64,000 bases of DNA from Rhodamnia argentea (Eukaryota; Streptophyta; Magnoliopsida; Myrtales; Myrtaceae). The stretch spans positions 22,988,283 to 23,052,282 of the forward strand of contig NC_063156.1 of NCBI RefSeq assembly GCF_020921035.1, written 5' to 3'. Each line of letters opens with the position of its first letter. Within the stretch, counting starts at the first letter, position 1. Below, piece by piece: positions 1 through 13,302 of this stretch. The position numbers and the translations under genes are program-made. A model generated the notes under the pieces. The model was not told the origin of the DNA and made no database searches. It saw only the letters and a list, made by a program, of their open reading frames with translations.

Positions 1-3000
1 ATCCAGCAAGGAAACCTCATAGGAACATAGTTAGAATTCCAAAAAGATCAGCACCTATATTTATTTAAAAACCGACTATGATCGATACAATCATAAATAC
101 AAACTAGGGAGATAACATCGGGAGGATCTCAAAAAGTTGCCTACCGCCTCTATCCGGCACATCCAGAAAAACCCATATACACAATGTTATCACCTTACAA
201 AAACTCCCTCAACTCTAAAGTCAATCGATCTAAGGTCTCAAAAGTGTCGATCAGTGCTACACAACATATACATATCTACATCTAAGGTAACCGGGATCCT
301 CCTACGTCGAGCCGCCGCTCACTCCCCCAAAGCAGCCTTTGCCTACATAGTCGAATGGAAGGGGGTCAAAGAGACCTAGGCCACCCTCCAGTCGGCCATA
401 GATGGCCATGAAGTGATGCGGTATCACCCCCACATCCAACCAACCGTCGACCCATAACCGACAGGTGACGCGCACAAACTCCGATCCCGAAAGACCTGGT
501 ATGGTGAAGGACATAAGGTCCCACGTCAGACGGACGGGGCACCCCATAGAACACAGTGGGAAGAACGGGGAGATGTGCCATTTCACTTAACTAAAAAAAT
601 GCCAACGATAAAGAGTGAGATAAACTCAGCAAGTTAAATCTCTAAAACACCAACCGGTCAATCCAAGGCAAGGAATAAACAACGGTAGAACTAGCCGGCA
701 TCATTACTCCGGGCGGATAAACTTAACATTCCTCTTAGAACATGTAACCAACGATAACAAGTAAATGCATGACAACATAGGGTATAACCATGACTATATG
801 CATGCGACACAAATTTATCGTTACTCAACGTGACTCGACCATTTCTGTGTACAATAACAATGTTGTCTCATACCACCTTAGAGACCGGTCCGGACACATA
901 GCGGGACCACGCAGTCACACAGTATGGTCTTTCCATAGACTCGATGGGGTGTTTGCCCGAGCATGAAGCTCAATTACTATGAACAATTCTCATTTTGTAA
1001 CCATGCTATATGAGGCCATGATCGTGTACACATTTAAATCGTATCAAGTACTTAACAAGTCATGTATCGCAACAAATAACTCCTATTATCATATTAACGA
1101 TACCTCATGCTAGGTATTTCCGGCAATGTTACCTACTCGGTCTAGTTATACTAGCATAACCACTCAACCCGTATTCAAAGTGACGAACCGGCAAAGTACA
1201 AATCAAGTGACAAACACAACACAAGCTACATAGGAAATTATCGTCTATCATCTCATGACTAGTTCGGCTCTTACTTTCCATAACTTCTTGGCCACCACTC
1301 CCCTACCGCATTTCCCGAGTCACCATTCATCACTCCACATTGTTCACCAACTCAATCGAATTCCTAATTAGACTATAACATCACTAGCGATGATCGTAGT
1401 ACTACAGAGGCCTTAAATATCGAATCCCCTAATTCTCGACCAAGCTATGCCTAGATCAACTCTAGAAGTTCCAGCCTTCAAATGCACAACCTCTACCCCA
1501 AGACGTCGCATCTAGTCATAGTTCTTAGCATGCGACTCAATTCTTAAGCCATCCGCACCCATACATTTGCCTTTGACCCTCTGCACCGAGCTACCCAACA
1601 CCACCAATCTCGGCAATTCGACTCTTCATCCCGCTCACCCATCATCTCAACCCGACATGCATATAATCGCCTTCGCTAGACCATTTCCTGCTGCCCTCAC
1701 ACCGACACCTACTAGAATCACCCCACTCACACCGCCCACCAGCATGTTGCCTTGCATTACAACTAGTATGTGGTTTAGTGACGCAACTTGCCTTAATTTA
1801 TGTTGTTGCCACTCGACTTGCCAATTGCCAAGGAGTCGCCGATCACTGTACCCACCGAAGGAGCTGCACCGGAAGAGAGAAAATGCTGGTATGGTGACAC
1901 AACCGAGGGATCGAAGTAAAGAAGAACAGATGGGTTATGTTATGCTTTTGTCCGCCCCGTGTGGGTTTTGGTCCACACTAACATTGAGCCCATTTCCTTG
2001 TAAACCGGGCACTTGAGTCTCACCTCCCCGCATGCCGATGTTGGTCGCCGTGGTGAGAAGGCCCAAAAAGAAATCTTTGGGCTGGGTCGGCACCGTGAGG
2101 CCGAGATTCACATAAATGGGTTTAGCCCACTTTCTTACTAATAATCTGGGTACTAGGGTCTTGTCCTATGTAGGCCTTCAACTACTATTTCATCTTCGAG
2201 GCGCATAGCCGCTGCAAAATAGCTTGGCTCACGCCGGATTATGCCCATGTTGGTTAGGTTTGGGCTAGCCCGGCCTACGTTAGTTGGACTTGGAGCCTAG
2301 TCAGAATATGGCCCCACTCCACCGATAGTAGGCCCAGCTCGGCCTCCCGCTTCTCGATGACTATTTTCACAACAAGCCTACTAATCGATTCGCAACCCAT
2401 TTCGAATCATTTACCACTTCGCTATGCATGAGTTGGCTTTCTAATCCATTTCGTCTATTTCTTGTTAATTTAGAACTAATTAAGGGGCCGTTACACAAAA
2501 TGAGACAAATGGCCTCTGAACATTGGTATTGTGTGTGCAATGTCATCCCGAACTTTTAATTAGTTCAATACGGTCCATTAACTTTAGCCCAATTTGCAAT
2601 ATCGTCATTAGATTTTAAATTTATTCAATGTAGTCCATCAACTTATTTAACTCACGTGTAACATTATTTTACTTGAATATCTTGCGTGGATAATTCACGC
2701 GTAACGTTATTTTTTTGTCCGCCATTCAAACTTACTTGATTGGAGACCAAATCAACAAATTCCATTAATTTGAATTATTGAAATGATAGCATTGAATATT
2801 TTCATATGCTCTAAGGACTAGATTGAACTTTATGAAAAGTTGAAGGATCATATTGACATGATTAAAACTTCAAGAACGACGCCGCACGCTAGGCCAAAGC
2901 CAATGAGCATGTGTAATTATCCCTTATCCATTGAAGTCAATTATCGCATGTCAAGCGCAATCAATTTTCTTATATTTCCTGTAAAATTGATAACACACCA

Positions 3001-6000
3001 CTCACCGTAGGTTGGATGGGAGTGAAGTTCGGAGATAACTGGTGTTTTTATCATGTTAGCCTTGTTTGGTTATTCATCCATTTAAGGCCCCTAGAAGGCT
3101 GTTCGGGGTTGGTTAACCTTAGGGTCCAGGTTTTGAGCCCACATCGAGCCCAAGACCATAATCACCGAGCCCAAGAGAAACCGCCCTCTTGGAGCCTCGC
3201 AATAGAAATTCGTTTGGTAATATAACTTCCGGAGCAAAAATCCGCATGGTTACGCAACTTTATTTTTCTACTTCTGAAACAGCTCCAAAAATAATTTTGA
3301 AGCCACTTGAAAAAGTAAAAGAAAATGCTTTTCTTCAGAAGTAGAGAAATCAAATTCTGACTAGAGCAGAAGTGTTGCCATGTGATCCCTTACCGATCAT
3401 CGAAAAATTTTCCACAGTTCTCTCTCTTCATGTCGCGACTTTTATTTTAACCTTGGATTTGGAGACCCAAATTCTATTTATGGGAAATTTCACATCTCGG
3501 GAAAATGACAATTAAGTCCATCCCAAATAGCTATAACAACTAATGAGGCTAGTAGTTTTCGCATTTTTGCCTAGAAATTCGGATGAACGGGAATTTCGAT
3601 GATACCGTTTTAGCTGAACCAAACATGCTAAGTTTATTCGATGATATTCTTCTTGTATTTCAATTTCTCATTTTCCTTTCTCCTTTTTCCTTTTTCAGCC
3701 TATTTCCTTATTATTATCATTTCTAGTGAAAAGACTAGACTTTAGATACGTGCCTTTGAGTAGCTCTACCTAGCATCAATTTCAAACGAGCACAACCCCC
3801 AGTCAACATGTAAAGTGGGGAGGGAGGGACACGTGGACTTGGAGTTGAAGGTAAAACGATAGCTGCGACGTCGTTTTCGACACCTCTTTTCAATACCCCG
3901 ATTTGGCCAATCAAGCCATCCATCTCGCGAGATGAAAAGTCGCGGACCCAACTAATCCCACTCGAGGTGCAATAATTACTATTTTAATCATTTATTTTTT
4001 TCCATATTATATTATATTATTTTATTTTATTTTATTTCGAGGGTATCCAATATCTATTGCTGTCCAAAAGTGATACTCTACCCCAAATTTCGGGTTGGCA
4101 TGCGCATGGGTTGTTGCCCTGATTTGCGTGGACAGTGAGCGAGGTTTATTATTATTATTATTGATGCAAAATATGTTACCAAGTACATGGATATTGGACA
4201 GCTATGTCGTGGAATCGTGAGCACCGTAAATTCACTTAAGGAGGAGCTAGAGGAGAGAAAAGAATGCGGGTTTTATTGTGGACCAGTTGAAACGAAACAA
4301 CGACCGGAGATGTTTCTATCAAATTTTCTAACACGACGTGGAAGTCTAGATAACATCGTCTCTTCCCGATCTGTTTTATTTTATTTTTTTATTTCAGCCG
4401 TATCTCGATGTGAGTCTTTAAACTTTAGATTGTATCGTTCTTCCATCGCGTAATTTTGATCTGCATGAGCCGCAACGACCGTGTGTAATAAGGATGGCGA
4501 GGAGACGGTGTTGCGGATGTAATCCCGAAAACTCGTTCCACTAAATCAAGTTACCCTAGTTTCAACCATGGAATAGTAATCAAAAACCAAATAAATAACA
4601 AAATGTATTTTGATTACATATTTGCAATCACGAAGATGGAAATTACAGGACCACCCCGACTTTAAATTCTTGCGTAAAATTTACCTATCATAAAAGAAAA
4701 TTACAATATTAATTTTGATTCAAATAAAAAAGTAAATGAAATGAGTAGTTTTTTTTTTTTTGGTATATAGAAATTGCACCTTTAGAAGAGCATTATAGAT
4801 TTGTAAATGAACTCCCAAACCCATCTCGCCACCCAATCCCCTATGAAGTCTCCACCCACTACCAACCTTTAAACTTGAAAGGAACGAATGAAATGAAAGG
4901 AAGTGTTTATACATTAAAGTAGAAAGCCACTACTCGAATGAGCTATGCTTTCAAGGAAACAATTGCACGAGAATCAGACATTTAATACATTGAATCGTCG
5001 ATTCCGTGGACCTCACTTGGGACTCACATGATACACATATGGAGTCCAAATTCAATTTTTAGTGCGTATTGGGTTCATCGAATTTTTTTCTCCTACTTTC
5101 AAATTGGCGATTTATTTAAATTAACTAGCTAATTTAATAATTTATCACGTTACTTAATAAATCGATTTAAAAATCAATGAGAGTAAACTTAGTTTTTTTT
5201 TTTTAACCTTTTTCTCCGCTGACATACTTTCCTTCCCCTTCAAAGAGAAGAGGGAGATGCCAAACATACTAGTAAAGCTCATAGAGATTTTATTTTATTT
5301 TTGGTTGAATTTCCCATAGAAATTTCACTTATCAAATAACGTGGAAATTTTCGATTGGGGGGGTATTGAAACGAGCGAAAACCCATGATATTAAGCCAAT
5401 AACTTGTTTAAATACTCAATGAAATAATCGCCACATCGCTTAATAAGTAGTTTTGAGAGTTTTTAGTTAGTTAGCGTAGCATTGCATGTAAAAGTGCAAG
5501 TGCATTGTTCACTATTCATTAACTTCCTCTCTTAAGTAAATGACTAACAACCTCCGCAATGAGAACACCTACAACTTTTGAAAAGTTAAACAAAAAAGAA
5601 AGAAAGAGACAAGGGGAGGAAGAAACGTTATAAACCATATCATAATTAGACCCACTCATTGTACGGGCCTGATGGGCTCGGGCGGGGCCTGCTTGGGCCC
5701 TAATATGCGGAGATCCTACTCAGGCCCTCGTATCTGGCCATCTTTCTTTTCTCCATCTTTAGATGAAAATAGAAAGAGAAAATTAATTTTAGATCTTTGC
5801 CAAATTTTATGGGGATGATATCCTGAAAAATCCCAAATCAGTATACTTGTGACAAATTTATCCCTAAGTAGTTTTTGGATTGTCAAAAGCCTTGATTTGG
5901 TATATCTGTGACAAATTTTGGCAAATTGAAATGGATTTCCACGTGAATTTGTCATGATTACGGATTTATTGCCACGTGCCATTCAGCTCAACAATTTCAA

Positions 6001-6017
6001 TTTAAAATTGATGAAAG
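1..6017. other. Intergenic DNA, no gene recognised
   Basis: I see no convincing coding exon in this stretch; the open frames are short and resemble no family I know. The first ~2 kb has phrases such as 'gagtgagataaactcagcaag' that recall the GA-rich 'gtgag...ctcagcaag' segment of Ty3/gypsy LTRs, so part of it may be an old LTR; this is weak. Positions 2040-2400 are GC-rich with repeated 'ggcccag/gcccggcc' phrases. Positions 2480-2720 carry degenerate 'caatttagtcc'-type phrases seen in the fold-back repeats elsewhere in the window. The remainder is AT-rich. Confidence 0.5.
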
Positions 6018-6550
6018 TTAACATAGGGTAAATGTGTCAATTCATTCATAAACCTTTCAATTGTATCAATTTAGTCATAAACCTTTTGTATTTGTGTCAA
6101 TTGAGTTCATTCTGTCAATTTTAGCCGAAAATTATTGATGTTGATGTCGATCATCCTATGTAGCACGTTCCGCGCCGACGTAGACATTTTTTTTTTGTCA
6201 TGTATTATTATTTTTAATTATTTTTCTTTTTTTTACTTCTTCATTTTCGGGACGTGAGCCTACACCTAGATCCGAGCCAAGCGAGCTGTGACGCCCTTGC
6301 AAGGGGGTGAGAAAAGGAGTAAAGAAAAGAAAAATAAAGATGAAGAAGAAAATTAATGAAGAATATTAAAAAATTATAACAAAAATGTCCACGTTGGCGT
6401 GAGCTGTGCCACGTGGGACGACGGCATTTACGTCAGATTTCAGAACAAAATTTGCAGGATAGACTCAATTAGTACAAATGCAAAATGTTTAATATTAAAT
6501 AGGTATAATTAAAAAAGTTTAAGATTGAATTGGCATAAATGTAACTGATT
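6018..6550. repeat. Fold-back (long inverted repeat) element
   Basis: The left arm reads outward-in as 'cataaaccttttgtatttgtgtcaattgagt', then 'gccgaaaattattgatgttgatgtcgat', then 'tatgtagcacgttccgcgccgacgtagacat'. The right arm repeats these blocks in inverted order and complement: 'aaatgtccacgttggcg', 'tgtgccacgtgggacgacg', 'gactcaattagtacaaatgcaaaa'. The middle is T/A-rich. The arms total roughly 150-200 bp each. The same family occurs complete at 50925-51490 and 55555-56110 and as halves elsewhere. No coding capacity is seen. It lies about 0.75 kb upstream of the FUL-like start codon. Confidence 0.7.
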
Positions 6551-6912
6551 CATCACTTTTTTTTTCGAGATGCTTTTCCCTTTAAAAAAATATGTAGCGG
6601 GCGTAAAAAATTCAGTCGGTTAGGTCTAATTAAATATAAGTCCCAGAACAGAAAATAAATAATAAAAAACGAAAAAATTTAATAATAATAAAAGGAGAAA
6701 GGGAAAAGAGGAAACCTTGAAAAGAAGATAGTAAAAAAATGGGGGTGGGCCTCGGGGGAGGGGAAGATGGGAAAGGACAAGCACTGGTGTGGTGTTCTTC
6801 ACCAATCAGATCTCGACAGCGTTTACAGAGAAACCGCTCCCTGGTTTTGAAAACCGCCACCCCTCTCTCTCTCTCTCTCTCTTCATCTCCTTCGTCTTTA
6901 TTTCCATTTCCA

Positions 6913-6919
6913 TATATAG
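6913..6919 (+). promoter_or_regulatory. Candidate TATA box of the FUL-like gene
   Basis: TATATAG lies in 'ccatatatagtcgc' between a CT tract (from about 6863) and a GA tract (about 7000-7030). Initiation about 30 nt downstream would give a 5' leader of about 365 nt full of GA/CT repeats. The same bases form a near-CArG box (CC then six A/T then AG), so a MADS-factor site is the alternative reading. No experimental start is known to me. Confidence 0.4.
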
Positions 6920-6996
6920 TCGCTTAACGAACCCGTCTCCCTCCACTCCTCCTGCTTTCTCCATTGAGAAAGATACAGAAGACCACCACCATAAAC

Positions 6997-7028
<32 letters not shown>

Positions 7029-7309
7029 AGGGAGGGGCCATTCGTGTCATTAAATTCATGTTAAGGAAGACAGATAGATAAAGACACCCAGAGACACAGA
7101 GACCCAGCAGCAGAGAAACAGACCCGTAGATCGTATCTTCTTCCTCTCTCTCTCTCTCTCTTTCTCATTGTGTGTGTGTGTGTGTCTGTGTCTGTGTCTG
7201 TGGTTGCTTTGTATAGGGCATTCGCTCGCTCTTACGTTGTTTTTCTTGCTGTTCTTGTTCTTTGTCCGGCCGGTGGTCTGGTGGTTAGAGAGAGCGAGAG
7301 AGAGGAGAG

Positions 7310-7522
7310 ATGGGGCGAGGGAGGGTGCAGCTGAAGAGGATAGAGAACAAGATAAACAGGCAAGTGACGTTCTCGAAGCGGAGATGCGGGCTGCTGAAGA
7401 AGGCCCACGAGATCTCCGTACTCTGCGACGCCGAGGTCGCCCTCATCGTCTTCTCCACCAAGGGCAAGCTCTTCGATTACGCCACCGACTCTTGGTACGT
7501 CCTCTCTCTCTCTTCGCGTCAA

Positions 7523-7554
<32 letters not shown>

Positions 7555-10500
7555 TTCTGTTTGATCTTTTTACTTCTTTTCTCCCTCTTGTATATAATTC
7601 AGTACTTGTTTCTTGATCTACACGTTATTCTGATCTCCAACCCTACGCCCCCCCTCTTTTTTTCTTTTTAACTATCATTATTTTGTAAAGCTGCATTCTT
7701 TCTTCTGAAATTTCTCTTCTGGGTATCGATTCTTTCCTTTCCGTTTCTGGGATCATCGCCTGGATTTCTTGGCAGTCGCCTGGTTGATCTCTTCCTCTAC
7801 AGTAGGGTTTATCTCTCTCTCTCTCTCTCTCTGCTCTTTTTTCCTATTTTTTTTGTGAAGTTCATTTGTCTTCTTCTCGAAATATCACGAAAATTTCCCG
7901 CTAAAAAGGGTGGGAAAATATGCTCATAAATCTGTAAAGCCGAGTGCTGCTCATCTTAACAAGCAGCAAAAGCTCAACTCTCTCTCTCTCTCTTCCCAAT
8001 CAAAATGAAAGTCATTCTTCTCTTCAAGCGCAGATACATACTGCTGAGAGAGATTACATCGTTTGATTTGGAAGTTTTATATCAACAGATGTGGCTGTGC
8101 TGTGCCGGGAGAGACGGAAAGTTTCACATAAAAAGCATATTTTTAACTCCTTTTTTCTACGAGAAATGGGGTTGGGGACCTCCTCGGATAATCCAAATTA
8201 CAACGTCTTTTTAACATCTAATCTCGTGTATGAACTTGCACGGCGTCTGGATTACCATAGAATAATGATTACAATATGGGACTGTTGACACTAACCGCAC
8301 CAAGAGGCAAAGCCTATGGTCTTTTTAATGACTAAACTAAACACGCACCTAAAAGAAGAAATCCTTTTTTAAAAAGAATAAAGTCAGAGAATTAGTTATT
8401 CTTAGTAGTGAAAACGAAAATTCTTCTGTATGAGCCGATCAAATATGAAGAATTATGCTTCAAATGAATTATTCATCAGATCAAAATTTGGTTTTCATAT
8501 GGAAATTATGTCATTCAGTATAGATCTTTTCATCTTTCGATGAGTTTAATGAAAACAAAAAAGATGTCTTTTTCAAGTTCTCTATGTTTATTTATTTTAT
8601 TTTTTTGCCAAAAAGAAGAAAATTTAATTGCGTTAACGTGTACTGCTTGTGATAATAGCATGGTTTGGTCTAATCAAATCTTAACTGCGGTTCTTTGTCC
8701 AATTAAACCAAAGATATGTCGACTAATTTCTCAAGAGCATCATAATGGGGTGTCCAGTCATGGACACTACATCTCCTATAGCTACGAAAAGACTACCGAG
8801 ATTGAACTCACGATAGCATTAGCGGTCTTACAATGCTTATGAAATCCCTTTCAATGTTCTTGTCCAACTCCTTGCAGCCAAAAAAAGGGATTTAATGAGC
8901 AATCTAATCATAAAGTCTGCCGAGATAATACACACTAGACCCAATCAAGCTGCTTGATTTGATCTGATGCTAATTCTTCCTTTATATCTCCATTTACTTG
9001 GTCTATTACCATACACAGTTCCATGTCCACATCGATTTTTAAGCGCTTGTCATCAAAATATCAGTTCCCTTTTAGTTGCATCACTGTAGCTTGCCAGTTC
9101 ATGAGTTGAATGAAATTTGATAGAGAACAACCTCATGGAAAATTTTAATTCCCACAAGCAATCTTCTGATTGCGAAGCCTTTGGCTCATTTGCAGATTAG
9201 ACTTTATCTATGTACAGATTGCTTACGAATACAAAACAAAACATTCTATCTGGTGCATGTAATAGAAGCCCACAATCAAATATTAACAGTACTTCCGGAT
9301 ATAGTTTGCTCTACAAGGTTTCACTTCAACTAGGATTCTAGTTTTAATTTGTTGTGTCCTTTTCTAGGTTTCTCTTTCAAATCAAAGCCGCAAATTTTGC
9401 TTTAGAAATAGTGGATAATTTTTGTAAATAGCATAATAAGAGATTTGAAGCAGCAAGGATACATAAATGAATCATATTCACAAAAAAAAAAGAGGCTATA
9501 TGTTATCATTTCACTTTCTAGATGCTATTCTCTAAGATTGCTTCTAGTTCTTCAAAAGACAAGACAAATATTGTCTCGATGTATATGACAAAATAAAGGG
9601 ATGTTCATTGTTCTATTGTGGTTTTTTCATATCACTTTGACAATGGTCTGAATTTTATTTTTTTCAAGGTTTTAAAAGTACTTAGCCATTCGAGATTGCC
9701 TCGTTATCAATGAGACTATAGTTATAAGGTTTGCATGGCAAGCAAGTAGAAAACTTCTAAGATACTATGTTGAAAAAATTATGTAGTATGTGTTTTCTGA
9801 TTAATCAGCATGTTTCTACTATTATAGCATCACATATAAACATCGCCTGCTTAGACTTTCACCGAAAGCTAATCATATTACTCAACATCAAAGTACTACG
9901 TCGCTCGTACACTTCATGCACCCAGGCCATAGGTTTCGTTCTAATTTCCTCTAGTTAATTATTGCTTGATTAAGATGTAATTTAGTGACAAAAATGGTGA
10001 TATTACATAACATGCCATCAATCTAACCCCATTTGTGTTTCTTTTTGGCAGCATGGAGAGGATCCTTGAGCGTTATGAGAGATATTCATATGCAGAGAGA
10101 CAGATTCTCACAAACGATACCGAAACTAATGTATGCTTTTCAATTCCATTGTCAAATTCATAATGCTCAATTGCTCATCAAGTTCAATCTAACTAATCAG
10201 TGGTTCGAGCTTCATGCAGCTAGGTGAAAATTTTCATATCCCTATGTGCACAAAAGCATTTTCTTTTCACTTTTACTCATCTTCATCTGATAACCTATGT
10301 AATATTTGCTTTACTAACACATTAATATGATATGCAACTTCTTATTTTAGGGGAACTGGACTTTGGAACATGCAAAGCTCAAGGCCAGGATGGAGATTTT
10401 GCAGAAAAATAGAAAGTATGTCCATTGTAGTAAGATACAATAAATTTCCGGGCACAACTCTTTAGCAGAAAACTTCACTGATTTTTTTAAACCCCTTCAG

Positions 10501-12628
10501 GAATCTGATGGGAGAAGAACTCGACTCTTTAAGCCTCAAAGAGCTTCAGAATTTGGAGCACCAGCTTGATACAGCTCTTAAGCACATTCGGTCGAGAAAG
10601 GTAAATTTTGGTGCGCACTTGAGGCCTCAAATTTCTTGTTAGGGTGAAGATTCTCTCCACATTTAAGGGTCCGTTAGAGGTAAATTGACATCTCCAGTTC
10701 ATGCCTTTTGACGAATTGACACGACGGTAACCAAATATTTACTGCTGAAATCGAAAATTATCCTCAAAAGTTGCCGCCACGCCCAGTGCTGTTACTTTGT
10801 TGCACTCAACGGACACCAAGCTTAGATTGTCGAATCTTCTAACAAACACTGACAATGCTACGGTCACAATCGGGTGGTAGAGGAGGGTAATAGTTAGGGG
10901 GGCGGAGGCAAAGGTCGAGTCCGACAACCATTGATGGCGACGCGGATATTATCTTTTGCTTGGGGTTTGAATAGTGAACATTGATGGCGATGTGGATATT
11001 ATCGATCTCTCGATAGGGTGAATTAGAGTCAACTTTATTCATCTAACAAGCGTCGAGTCAAGCACAGCAAGTTTCTTTTGTTACTTAGAGATTAGTCTCC
11101 AATTATTATGCTCTCACCATTTTTCTCCTCCTCATACTCGCAGAACCAAATCATGTATGAATCAATCTCTGAGCTTCAAAGAAAGGTGAGTCCTGTAAAT
11201 GCCATGATTTATACCCGCCAAAACAATCAAGGGTTTCAAGATTTACCATATTCTCCATCGTGAATATATATGAGAAGGGCCCGCATTCTGTTTCTTGGAC
11301 TAGAATAAAAAAAATTCGAACTCTGCCATACATTTTCGACCTGAAAAAGTAGCAAATGATGTGACATGTTCAAATCATTTTTATCTATGGAAGTGAAGAG
11401 AGGAACGATAGATATGTTTCTGCTCGATTTGTTTGATATGAGATTATGATTTTCCATGCTGATGCGTGTTAAGAATTCAATATCATCACAATTGATTGCA
11501 AGTCTAAAAGTATAATGATTGAGTCTCCCTTTTTTTTTTCTTTCTCAATTGGCGACAGGATAAGGCGCTGCAAGATCAAAACAACATGCTGGCAAAGAAG
11601 GTGATGTTTGATGAATCTTTTTTTTTTGTTCAGACATTGTAAACTGTTTTGGTAACGTAGGCAAATCGTTGTATGGCTTTGGGAAATACGGTTGCTTTTT
11701 TGCATGCTGGCTACGTAGCCAATGAAGGAGAGTTTGGTGCTGAACAAAAATTCAACCAGGTGAAGGAGAAGGAGAAGGTGCTGGCACAGCAGACTGAATG
11801 GGAGAGCCAGCAAGATAATGCCCTCACCTCTTCCTCGGTTATTATCTCTCAATCTTTGCAGCCTCTCAACATTGGGTATACTCTCTCTCTCTCTCTCTCT
11901 CTCATCGTATCGATACCTAATTTATATATGAGAATCTAAAAGGTATATGTTTATGCAACTTCACGGGCGGCTCGATCTACATCATCTATTAGAAGTTTTC
12001 ATGAAAGAAATATGACGGTCTCAAGCTAAGTCATTGTTCACTTACGTGATATGCATGATTTACTGGTTGTTACAACATATTATAATATGATGGATTTATT
12101 CTATGGAAAGACTTTCTTTTCATCCCTCAACTGAAGATGGTGTTCATCCACAATCATCGTTTATCTATTGATGATTGCTCATTACATACAAATTTTGCAT
12201 GGATAAGTTGTTTTTCGATGGGGACATGGATGCCACTTGTTCAATTCCTGTTACTGTTTGTTGTACAACCGATTAACATATCAAATAAAAATATATATAG
12301 TGACCTTAAATTAAGCATAACGATACGGATTGATAAGTCATCCTTTAAACCATTCTTATTTAGATATTATATATTAAAAAGAAACAGAAAAGCATGTTTT
12401 TTTTTTTTTAATGTGTTTCCATTCATCCATTTTCTGTCTTGACATGTAGTTAATAAAATCAATCATAGGTTATGTCTTATTACAAATTTGAATTTTTTTT
12501 TCTCTTTTCCAAACGGCAGGGTTCCTTACAATGCAAGTGGAGTTGAAGAGGGAGCAGCTCTTGGCCCACCCCAACATCGTAACGCCACTCTTCTTCCTCC
12601 ATGGATGCTTGGCCACCTCCAAGAATAA
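7310..12628 (+). CDS. FUL: FRUITFULL/AGL8-like MADS-box transcription factor (AP1/FUL clade)
   Basis: MIKC-type MADS factor of the SQUAMOSA (AP1/FUL) clade, a nuclear DNA-binding regulator of floral transition, meristem identity and fruit development. Exons: 7310-7494, 10052-10130, 10351-10415, 10501-10600, 11144-11185, 11559-11600, 11760-11875, 12520-12628. All introns are GT-AG and the joined frame is 245 aa. Exon lengths 185, 79, 65, 100, 42 and 42 are the classical AP1/FUL pattern. MADS domain is residues 1-60 (starts [18 protein letters not shown]), then I region and K domain to about 170 ([16 protein letters not shown]). The C-terminus has the paleoAP1/FUL motif LPPWML at 235-240 and no farnesylation CaaX, so it is FUL-like rather than euAP1. 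Intron 1 is 2.56 kb, usual for this clade and a likely regulatory region. AATAAA signals lie at 12746 and 12797. Exon 7 has a weak polypyrimidine tract but keeps the frame. Confidence 0.95.
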
Positions 12629-13302
12629 TGATGGAATTTATTCGCATGCGAACCGCATATATCTTAATCGAAATATTTTTCTAATATTTCTCTGTGATCG
12701 TGGGGTACTTACAAAGATCCTATTTTATATCGTATTTTGTGTCGAAATAAAGTATGTGCTGGACATGTGGTGTAATACAAATTGGATGAAATCGTAAATA
12801 AAGTCTTGAATAAGAGTCCGAATCGCCGATTACGATGTAATCTATGTAATTAGGACTAGTGCCTTTGTTTTAGGGATTTTCTTGAGTTTCTACTAAAATT
12901 TAAGATATTATTTGAATGTGAATGATAAATTAAAAAAGACAATGTCATAGGATGTTTTTTGAGCTTAAAAAAGGAAAAAGAAAAGGGAAAAAAAATATAG
13001 ATTTAAAAAGCGTCAAATTATTTTCGAAGGGGGAGAGATGGATCGATGTCGGGCCGACGTTTCTCCTCGACAGTCCAGAGTCAGCCGCTCTCGCAAGAGA
13101 GCTTCTCTCCTCCTCCTTCTTCATATTCTTCGAAACCTCCTCGCTCGACTCCTAAAGCAAGAGGCTCAGATCGAGTCGGCCCGCGGCTCTCTCGCAGCAG
13201 CTCGCGCCGACGCGTCTCGCCGATCCGCTTTCGTTCTGGCTCGTGGAGCCGAAGCATGAGATCCCCGATCGGGACGTGAACGGCCGCGGGGGGAGGCGGA
13301 GG

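Noticed and set aside
7168..7671. Long plus-strand frames around FUL exon 1
   Set aside because: They are low-complexity translations of CT/GA and TTC tracts and of the MADS exon in other frames.
13038..13302. Upstream start codons for the GAUT11-like protein
   Set aside because: Frames from 13038 and 13046 do not join exon 1, and the in-frame ATG at 13256 lacks the family MRRR start; 13303 fits.
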